Assembly (NCBI GenBank): GCA_020866945.1
Contig: JAJBVW010000059.1
Coordinates: 1-18,188 of the forward strand
DNA: 18,188 nt
DNA from: Oscillospiraceae bacterium
GTDB lineage: Bacteria; Bacillota; Clostridia; Oscillospirales; Oscillospiraceae
Direction: 5' to 3'
The position numbers were made by a program, and so were the translations under genes. Below, one piece after another: positions 6,672-13,700 of this stretch (positions within the stretch are counted from its first letter, which is position 1; each line of letters begins with the position of its first letter). Below the pieces are notes generated by a model. That model had not been told where the DNA came from. It saw nothing but the letters and a program-made list of their open reading frames with translations, and did no database searches.

Positions 6672-7820
6672 ATGCCCACACGAAAGCTCTATTACGAAAA
6701 CGCCTTTACCCAGTCCTTCCAGGCCGCCGTCCTCTCCTGCGAGGCCGATGGGAAATATTGGGACGTTACGCTCGACCAGACCGCCTTTTTCCCGGAGGGC
6801 GGGGGCCAGACGGCGGACACGGGCCGCCTTGGCAGCGCGGCGGTGCTGGACGTCCACGAGCGGGGCGGCCTCATCCATCACCGCACGGACAGCCCCCTCC
6901 CCGTCGGCGGGACGGTGGAGGGCCAGATAGACTGGCCCGACCGCTTCCGCAAGATGCAGAACCACTCCGGGGAGCACATCGTCTCCGGCCTTATCCACAG
7001 CCGGTACGGCTATGAAAACGTTGGCTTCCATTTGGGTGGCGACGGCTGCACCATGGATTTCAGCGGCGAGCTGACCCGCGCCCAGCTCGATGAGATTGAA
7101 AACGACGCGAACGCCGCCGTATGGGCCAATCTCCCCGTGACCGCCGCCTTCCCCCCGGCGGAGGAGCTTGCGGCCATGCCCTACCGCAGCAAGCTGGAGC
7201 TGACGGAAAACGTCCGCATTGTCACCATCCCGGGCATAGATATGTGCGCCTGCTGCGCGCCGCACGTATCCGCCACCGGGCAGATAGGTCTTATCAAAAT
7301 TCTGGATTTCATGCGCCACCGGGGCGGCATACGCCTCTGGATGCGGGCCGGGCGGGACGCGCTGACCGATTACCGCCGCCGCTATGAGGACACCGCCGCC
7401 CTCTCCGCCCTGCTGAACGTCCCGCAGGACAAGCTCATCCCCGCCGGGGAAAGGCTGCTGGCCCAGCGGGACGAGCTGAAGCACCAGCTCACCGGCCTCC
7501 AGCGCCGGCAGATTGAAGCCCCGGCCGCCGCCCGGGGGGAGACGGACGGGAGCCTCGCCCTGTTCGTCCAGGGGGACGACGCCGCCATGCGCATCCTCGC
7601 AAACGCCGGGATGGAAAAATGCGCCGGCGTCTGCGCCGTATTCTCCGGCGAGGACGGGGCCTATCAGTTCGTCATGGCAAGCAAAACCGCCGATATGCGC
7701 GCCTTCATCAAGACCCACGGCCCCGCCCTGAAGGCCCGCGGCGGCGGCCAGGAGCGCATGGTATCCGGCCGCTGCGCCGCGGCGCGGGCGGAGATAGAGG
7801 CGTTTTTCGCCGCGATATAA
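6672..7820 (+). CDS. Alanyl-tRNA editing protein, AlaX long form with DHHA1 domain
   Basis: This 382-residue protein is a free-standing relative of the AlaRS editing domain, which hydrolyses Ser-tRNA-Ala or Gly-tRNA-Ala. The N-terminal part has FFPEGGGQTADTG (39-51), where AlaRS and AlaX usually read PEGGGQ. Zinc and catalytic residues are HSGEH (His98, His102) and CCAPHV (Cys194, His198; canonical CGGTH). The C-terminal part ends in a glycine-rich RGGGQERMVSG segment typical of DHHA1, as in AlaX-L proteins. AGGAGG lies a few bases before the ATG. The next gene starts 25 bases after the stop, so the two are probably co-transcribed. The CCAP variant of CGGT is slightly unusual but keeps the Cys and His. 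Confidence 0.9.
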   Translation: MPTRKLYYENAFTQSFQAAVLSCEADGKYWDVTLDQTAFFPEGGGQTADTGRLGSAAVLDVHERGGLIHHRTDSPLPVGGTVEGQIDWPDRFRKMQNHSGEHIVSGLIHSRYGYENVGFHLGGDGCTMDFSGELTRAQLDEIENDANAAVWANLPVTAAFPPAEELAAMPYRSKLELTENVRIVTIPGIDMCACCAPHVSATGQIGLIKILDFMRHRGGIRLWMRAGRDALTDYRRRYEDTAALSALLNVPQDKLIPAGERLLAQRDELKHQLTGLQRRQIEAPAAARGETDGSLALFVQGDDAAMRILANAGMEKCAGVCAVFSGEDGAYQFVMASKTADMRAFIKTHGPALKARGGGQERMVSGRCAAARAEIEAFFAAI

Positions 7821-7845
7821 AAGCTTCGAGAAAGGAGCCAGGCCC

Positions 7846-9048
7846 ATGAACGAGACAGAGAAAACACTATTGCAGCTGGTCGGGCGGGCGCTGTTCGGCG
7901 CGCGAACCGGCTTTGACCCGGCCTCGGTCAGCTGGGCGGAGGTTTATGAGGAATGCGGCAGCCAGGCGCTGACCCTCCTTGTCTGGGACGCGCTCACGGA
8001 GGAGGAGCGCGCCTGCCTCCCGGGCGAGCTTTCCCGCCGCTGGGAGCAGGACGCCATGCGGCACATAATAAGCAACGAGCAGCTCGCCTATGAGCAGCGG
8101 CAGGTCATCGAGACCCTGACCGGCGCGGGGATCCCCTGCGTCATCCTCAAGGGCACCTCCTCCGCGCTGTGCTATCCGAACCCCGCTCTCCGGGCGATGG
8201 GGGACATCGACCTGCTCGTAAGCCCCGCGCAGCAGCGGGAGGCTGTCCGCCTTTTGCAGCGGCAGGGCTATGGCGACGCGCTGGACGAAAACCACCACTG
8301 CCATCTGACGATTGTCAAGGACGGCATCGACGTCGAGGTGCACAGGGAGGTAAACGGCCTGCTCCTCGTGGACGACGCCGCAAGCCTCCGGAAATTCAGG
8401 GATTTCTTCGCAGACGCGCTCGAGCGGCGGCAGACCGCGGACGGCCTGCCCATGCTGGCGGACGACCCGCAGGCGGTCTCCCTGCGGCTGCACAAGCTGG
8501 AGCATTTCCTTCTGAGCGGCCTCGGCCTGCGGCAGCTGTGCGACTGGGCGGTGTTCGTCGAAAAAAAGCTGGACGCGGCGCTCTGGCAGCGGCTCCAGCC
8601 CATGCTTGCCGAGGTCGGCATCCTGTACTTCACCGGCGTCATAACGCGCGTGTGCGTCGATTATCTCGGCCTGCCGGAGCGATACGCGCCCTGGGCGATG
8701 GAATATGACGGCGGCCTCGCGCGGGAGGTCATGGAGCAGCTTTTGCGGGAGGGGAACTTTGGCCGCAAAACGGATAAATACGGCGAGCGGCTGTTTTCCA
8801 ATCCCGGCGCGTCCAACCGGGTGACGAGCTTTTTCAAGGTGCTGCTCTCCGTCTGCCGGACGCACTGGCCGGTATGCGAGCGCCACCCGCTGCTGCTGCC
8901 AATCGCGCCGTTCGCGGTGCTCGGGCAGTATCTCGCGAACCGGCGGCAGGGCAAGCGCCCGAAGCTGAACCTTTTGCAAAAATACAGGCAGAGCGGGGCC
9001 GACCGCGAGCTGTATAAGCAGCTGCGCCCGTTCATCCCAGAAAAATAA
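7846..9048 (+). CDS. Nucleotidyltransferase-like protein (NTP_transf_5 family)
   Basis: This 400-residue cytoplasmic protein carries a nucleotidyltransferase core: VILKG (99-103), then RAMGDIDLLV with the metal-binding pair Asp120/Asp122, then GIDVEVHREV around 160-169, which may supply the third acidic residue. This pattern fits the uncharacterised PF14907 family. Members are found beside HPr-kinase-like and PqqD-like proteins, for example in paeninodin-type lasso-peptide clusters; their reaction is not firmly known. Here those partners lie directly downstream on the opposite strand (9097-10084). It follows the alanyl-tRNA editing gene by 25 bases and has a GAAAGGAG ribosome site. Codons are very GC-rich. 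Transfer of a nucleotide to a peptide or protein is a reasonable hypothesis only. Confidence 0.85.
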   Translation: MNETEKTLLQLVGRALFGARTGFDPASVSWAEVYEECGSQALTLLVWDALTEEERACLPGELSRRWEQDAMRHIISNEQLAYEQRQVIETLTGAGIPCVILKGTSSALCYPNPALRAMGDIDLLVSPAQQREAVRLLQRQGYGDALDENHHCHLTIVKDGIDVEVHREVNGLLLVDDAASLRKFRDFFADALERRQTADGLPMLADDPQAVSLRLHKLEHFLLSGLGLRQLCDWAVFVEKKLDAALWQRLQPMLAEVGILYFTGVITRVCVDYLGLPERYAPWAMEYDGGLAREVMEQLLREGNFGRKTDKYGERLFSNPGASNRVTSFFKVLLSVCRTHWPVCERHPLLLPIAPFAVLGQYLANRRQGKRPKLNLLQKYRQSGADRELYKQLRPFIPEK

Positions 9049-9051
9049 AAG

Positions 9052-9096
9052 CCAGTATTCACGGGCAGGCTCGTCCGCCTGTGAATACTGGTTTTT
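9052..9096. terminator. Bidirectional terminator between convergent genes
   Basis: A 10-bp outer stem (9052-9061 with 9082-9091) and a 5-bp inner stem (9066-9070 with 9077-9081) are flanked by a T run on the right (9091-9096) and an A run on the left (9041-9050). It can therefore end both the plus-strand nucleotidyltransferase transcript and the minus-strand HPr-kinase-like transcript. Confidence 0.88.
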
Positions 9097-9819
9097 TCAG
9101 GTCCTGTTCATCCCGTCATACGCCGCGCGGGCGGCGTCCGGGGAGAGATTGCACCGCAGGGCATACGCCGGCACGGCGCGGAGGAGCGCGTCCAGCAGGT
9201 CAAGCTGCCGGACTATCGCCTCCGGCTCGTCCGGAAGGAGCACCTGGCGGAAAATTTTATCGAGCACCGCGTCCGTATCGGCGGGGGCAACCGCGTTTTC
9301 CGCGCCGCGCTCCAAAAGACACACGGCCCGGAGCGGCACGCCTTCCGCCGTGCCGAGGCGCTCCTTGCCGCGCCAGGGGGTGCCGCAGACATAAAACCGC
9401 CCGTCCACGCGGCGGAGGATGGGCTTGTCCCCGTTTATCATGACGGCGCGGGGGCCGAACTCGCGCAGCCAGAAGCCCGCGTGAGTGCTCTTGCCGGTGC
9501 CGCTGGGCGCGGTGAAGACATAGCCCCAGCCGTCCACGGCGACGGCGGCGGCGTGGAGCAGAAATCCGTCATCGGCGAGCATCCCGAGCGCGGCCTTGCG
9601 GTAAAGGCAGTTTGCCTCGCACGCGTCGGGGCCGAAGCGGCCCTCGAGGCGGTCACGCTCCGCCGCAAGCTCCGCGTCTGTCGCGGAAACGGCAAAGCGC
9701 GTGGGCTGGTCGGTCTCATGACCGGCGCAGACCCAGGCGGAGAGGGGATACCGATGCGCCACGGCGACGGGGACGCCCGCGATAAGAAGCGTCCGCTCCT
9801 CATACTGCGGGTCAGGCAT
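9097..9819 (-). CDS. HPr kinase-like P-loop protein
   Basis: This 240-residue protein has the C-terminal HPr kinase fold without the N-terminal regulatory domain of true HprK. LLHAAAVAVDGWGYVF leads into the P-loop APSGTGKST (104-112). Acidic Asp131 lies in INGDKP, and FYVCGTPWRGKE follows, a segment typical of this subfamily. Relatives in lasso-peptide clusters phosphorylate a serine of the precursor peptide, while others are of unknown role. The ATG overlaps the stop of pqqD by eight bases, so the two are coupled. The ribosome site is weak, which fits coupling. A substrate among the neighbouring peptides is inferred from position only. Confidence 0.87.
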   Translation of the reverse strand: MPDPQYEERTLLIAGVPVAVAHRYPLSAWVCAGHETDQPTRFAVSATDAELAAERDRLEGRFGPDACEANCLYRKAALGMLADDGFLLHAAAVAVDGWGYVFTAPSGTGKSTHAGFWLREFGPRAVMINGDKPILRRVDGRFYVCGTPWRGKERLGTAEGVPLRAVCLLERGAENAVAPADTDAVLDKIFRQVLLPDEPEAIVRQLDLLDALLRAVPAYALRCNLSPDAARAAYDGMNRT

Positions 9820-10084
9820 CGTCCGTCACCGCGCCTATCTCCGCGAGGCGGGCCACGGCGGCGTGATACGCGGCGCGGGCGCGCTCGTCCGTCACGTCGT
9901 ACTCGGCGAGCATTTTCGCTATGGTCTGCTCCTCCGTGTCGCCGTCGAGGAGGGACTGCCACACCAGGGCGGCGGTGTCGTTGAGCTTCACGACGCCCTG
10001 CATGGCGCGGCACGCGCCGCCCACCGGCACGGCCACGCTCCTGTCCCCCACGCGGCGGAGAACAAAATTATGGTTGACCTTCAT
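9812..10084 (-). CDS. PqqD family peptide-binding protein
   Basis: This 90-residue protein matches the PqqD or RiPP recognition element fold: beta strands at the N-terminus (NHNFVLRRVGDRSVAVPVG), the typical VKLNDTAALVW, then a helical part with LAEYDVTDERARAAYHAAVA and LAEIGAV at the end. PqqD domains bind the leader of a precursor peptide and present it to modifying enzymes. GGGAGG lies about nine bases before the ATG. The HPr-kinase-like gene overlaps its end. A hairpin at 10141-10172 separates it from the upstream acidic-protein gene, yet no promoter is evident between, so partial readthrough from upstream is possible. No radical SAM partner is present in the window. Confidence 0.88.
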   Translation of the reverse strand: MKVNHNFVLRRVGDRSVAVPVGGACRAMQGVVKLNDTAALVWQSLLDGDTEEQTIAKMLAEYDVTDERARAAYHAAVARLAEIGAVTDDA

Positions 10085-10140
10085 CGCTTCGCGCCTCCCT
10101 GCGCGTGCTTCGCGGCGGAAAAAATGCCGCTATGGAGAGG

Positions 10141-10172
10141 AAAGCCCGGCAGACGCTTTGCTGCCGGGCTTT
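10141..10172 (-). terminator. Hairpin between the acidic-protein gene and pqqD
   Basis: AAAGCCCGGCAG (10141-10152) and CTGCCGGGCTTT (10161-10172) form a perfect 12-bp stem with an eight-base loop, 28 bases after the stop of the 10200-10592 gene. The stem ends in TTT but no long T run follows, so it may act as an attenuator that lets some transcripts reach pqqD. Confidence 0.55.
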
Positions 10173-10199
10173 CAGCGGTGGTTGCTTTTCGCCGTGCGG

Positions 10200-10592
10200 T
10201 CACGGCACTATCGGGAGCGAGACGTCCGCCTCGGGAAAGGCGCGGTAGGCCTCGGTGACGACCACGTCGTCGTCATCCTCCAGGACGGCGATCTCCCCGC
10301 CGATGACCGGCTCCACGGCCTCCACGACCGCGGCCTCCGGCTCCGTGACCTCGTCCGCGGCCTCCGCCGCGTCATCGGTCTCCTCCGCGCCGGACGGCTC
10401 CGTGTCGGCGCTGTCCGCGCCGTCGGTCTCGGCGTCGGCCTGCGCGGCCTCATAGTCGGGGGAGACGGTGCTCTCCCCGGCGGAGGCCGCGCCGGCGTCC
10501 GCGCCGCGCGCGGCGAAGAACACCGCACACCCGACGACGGCCAGCACAAGCACGACCACAATCACGATCACGGCCCGCTTTTTGCCTGTCAT
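10200..10592 (-). CDS. Small acidic membrane-anchored protein of unknown function
   Basis: This 130-residue protein begins MTGKKR and continues with a hydrophobic stretch to about residue 29, so it is a membrane anchor. VVGC at 19-22 resembles a lipobox, but hydrophobic residues continue past Cys22, which favours a transmembrane helix. The rest is a low-complexity Ala/Glu/Asp/Thr region, then GGEIAVLEDDDDVVVTE and a short C-terminal end (SLPIVP). No domain is recognised. The ATG has AAAGGAC upstream and lies 27 bases after the 50-residue peptide gene, which argues for shared transcription. Its first five residues match those of the large surface protein at 10796-16147. It may be a surface tether or scaffold. 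Confidence 0.75.
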   Translation of the reverse strand: MTGKKRAVIVIVVVLVLAVVGCAVFFAARGADAGAASAGESTVSPDYEAAQADAETDGADSADTEPSGAEETDDAAEAADEVTEPEAAVVEAVEPVIGGEIAVLEDDDDVVVTEAYRAFPEADVSLPIVP

Positions 10593-10619
10593 GGGTTTTG
10601 TCCTTTCTTTGGGGTGGGG

Positions 10620-10772
10620 TTATTCGTCGTCGCCGCCGTCAGGTATTTCGCCGCCGGGGGTGCCGCCGCCGCCTCCACCGCCCAACGTGCCGTCATCACT
10701 GCAAACGACCGCAACGTCCTCGGCGCAAAACCTCACAATCTTCATTTCAGGCTCTTCAAATATTTTTTTCAT
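10620..10772 (-). CDS. 50-residue peptide with two Cys and a Gly7 run, candidate precursor peptide
   Basis: This short frame opens with MKKIFEEPEMKIVRF, continues with CAEDVAVVCSDDGTL (Cys16 and Cys24), then seven glycines, then TPGGEIPDGGDDE. It is supported by an AAAGGAG site eight bases before the ATG and by tight packing: it starts 23 bases after the stop of the surface protein gene and ends 27 bases before the next ATG. There is no signal peptide. A charged leader-like half followed by a Gly/Ser/Cys-rich acidic half is the layout of ribosomally made modified peptides, and a PqqD protein and HPr-kinase-like protein lie about 0.5-1.5 kb downstream. Ser25 and Thr29 are possible phosphorylation sites. 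Function is inferred from layout and context only. Confidence 0.7.
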   Translation of the reverse strand: MKKIFEEPEMKIVRFCAEDVAVVCSDDGTLGGGGGGGTPGGEIPDGGDDE

Positions 10773-10795
10773 CTGCTTTGCTCCTTTTACGAAAC

Positions 10796-13700
10796 TTAGC
10801 CTGCTGTGTTCAGTGCAGCCACGGCTTTAGCATACAGATACAGGGTCTGACCCACCAGCTTCTGCGCAGTTGACGTAGAACCCGCCATCAGTCGAGCGTA
10901 ATACAGACCGGTAGTATTAGTGGTGTAGGAGGTATCGCCGCTCGTGAGGGTCACAGACAAAGATTTTGTCAAGTCATAAGCACTCAAGCCGCTTATTGTA
11001 ATGTATTGACCGCTTGTGGTTACGTTGCTGTATGGCTCACCGCCAATCGACACTGTAACACTCTCTGTAATTTCACCGCTATATTTCATTATAATGGTGA
11101 AATCGTCCTTGAACGTCATGTTCCAGCTGCTGAGCGTCACGCCTGCCCATATACCGACCTTTGCTGTTGTCTTCGACGCGCCATAGTTCTTAATGTCGGT
11201 GGCAGTTACAGAGGTCACGCCATCCGCATAGTTCCCGCCGTTTGCAAGGTCATCATTGCTGGTTGTGCCGCCAAGGGCCTGGACGGCGGAGCCGTAGTCG
11301 AGCATAGCAGTCAGCGCCGCTTTTTCATTAGCATCAGTGAGAGAATCCATCACATCTGCGGCGTAGGACTTCACGCTTGTCGCGTACTCATACGTGTAGC
11401 CATTGGAGAGGTTCACGGTGACTGTAAGTTCTTTCGCCATGTTCTCCGCCAAAACCTTCTGGGAAACGGTATAGGCATATTCCTCACTTTCAACTGCGGA
11501 AACCTCCGGGTTCGTGCTGGAACCTTCGACATACGGCGCCCCGGAAATATAGTCCTCGCTGTCCACAACGCCCATGACATACACATTCAGCGCAATCGTG
11601 CCGGATTTCAGGTCGATGTTTTTGCCGTAGATGATGTCGGCGACGTAGTAGGGGTAGTCCTCATCCTCCTCGTTTTTCGCCACCTCGTAGCCGGTTGCGA
11701 CGTAGGTGGTCGGGTCATTGTCAAAGTAGCCGCCCTCTATGCTCAGGGTGGTGCCGGAGAGGGCATAGAACGTGCCCTTGAAGCTGCCGCCGGTGATGGT
11801 TGTCGATGCGCCAGTGCCGCCGTTGTTGTTCACAACGAGGTTGCTGCTGCTCGCCGAGTTGATGAACGTGCCGCTCTCGATGGTCAGATTGCCGCCGCGG
11901 TTCTTGATGGTGCCGTACGGGCTGACAGAGCTTGCCGTCACCGTGCCGGTGCCTTCCGCGCTGCTGTCAAGGATAGTGACCTCGTAGCCATACTGAACGG
12001 TGATGGCCGCCGTGCTTTCGCCTGTGCATTCCAGGGTGTAGCCGTTCAGGTCAATGGTGATGTTTTTGCACTTCGTGATGCTGTTTACATCAAGCGTTCC
12101 CGAGGTGGTATAGTCGCTGTGCATCTGGATGAAGACCTCAGAGCCATCAGTAATATTTTCGTCACCGTTTATTGCTGTACACAGGTTATAGATGCTGCTT
12201 GCGCTGCCAAGAGTGGTGTACATCCCATCTTCAGAAATCGTGCCATAGGAGAACGTGTAGTAGTCCACCTTGTAGGTAAATTCTGTGCCCGTCACTTTTT
12301 CAGTAACTTTTTCGCTTTCGCTGAGAGTTATGCAGGACATTCCTTTCGGGAATGTGATGGAGTCGCTTGCCGACACACCAACGGTGTAATAGCCGCCGGA
12401 AATCGTGAATTTACTGCTCTGCGGGGAGAGACTGCCGGCGAAGTAGCCGTAGGTGATGGTGACCGTGCCGGTTCCGGAACCGCCCGCTATGGCAGTGGCT
12501 TTGGTAGAACTAGAGTAGCCGACAAATACACCACCGTTAATTTTCGTGTCGCCCTTGTCATTTTTGACAGCAACCGCAGCTTGGCCGTAGAAGACGCCGC
12601 TGTTGATAATGAGCGTTGTCGTGCCCTCGGAATAGTCGCTCTGTGAGCAGACATAGACCGCGTTGTTCGCGCCCGTCCAGGTGTAGCCCACCGCGTCAAT
12701 CGTCAGCTTGCCGCTGATCATCCAGACCGCTTTGGTGCCGCTGGTCGTAACCACGCCGCCATTGCCGGAGTTGTCTACAATATCCAGCGTAGCGTTCCCG
12801 GTCACAAGGATGGCCGTGCTCTTGCTGCCGGTGTTTTCGCCGCTGGCGGCATAAATGTTATGCCCGTTCAAGTCCAGCGTCAATGTCTTGCTACTGTCCG
12901 CACGGAAGTAGTCGTCCGCGCAGAAATCGGAGGTGCCGACATCCCCAGTCAGCTTAATGGTGCTGTCGCTTGCCGCCGTTGTGGAGGCTTCGTAGAGCGT
13001 GCTATAGGTACGCAGGAGGCTGCCATCCGCGTCATACACCGCCGCGACGCCGCTGGTGATGGTGTAGTTGCCAGACTCATCCACAACAAGTGACGCCAAA
13101 TAGCCCTCTTCGCAGTATTCGCTCACTTCGGTGCTGTACGTGCCGGCGGAGATGGCGACGGTGGTTGTTTCACTTGAATAAGTTGTTACGCCCTCAACAA
13201 GACCTGTAACGTCGCCGTTCAAGCTTACACTGTAAACCGCCGCAATAGAACCAGAAACAGAAGTACTGTCGCCGGAAATTGTCAAAGTAACATCTTCCGT
13301 ACTTGTCGAGTAGGTGTTGACCTCGAATATACCGTAGATACCGGAAATCTCGCCGCCGGTGATAGTAACGGTGACCTCCTGGTTGGTCGAGTGCTGGGAA
13401 ATCGCGATACCAGCGCCGACAACCGTCGTGCCGCTGCCGTTAAATGTGTAAGCGAACTCGCCACTTGTGCTCTCGATTGTTCCGCCGGAAACTGTCAGAG
13501 AACCAGCGCGGATTTCAACGCCGGTGCTGGAACCGGTGATGGTGCCGCCATTGATGGTTGTTGAGCTGTTCATTGCGGGGAGGTACATACCCCAGCCACC
13601 GGAAACAGAACCGCCGTTAATTGTAATGTTCGTATAATTCTGAGAGCCGTTTGTGCTGATACCGATGCTGTCAGAACTGATCGTGCCTCCGTTGACGACC

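Noticed and set aside
6666..7847. 393-codon minus-strand open frame opposite the alanyl-tRNA editing gene
   Set aside because: The plus-strand frame holds all family motifs; the minus-strand product has none.
7867..8979. 370-codon minus-strand open frame opposite the nucleotidyltransferase gene
   Set aside because: No recognised motif and no ribosome site; the plus-strand frame has the GDID core.
7846..10772. Lasso-peptide biosynthesis cluster
   Set aside because: The kinase-like, transferase-like and PqqD proteins are present, but no asparagine-synthetase-like cyclase or transglutaminase-like protease is seen, so the lasso call is not supported.
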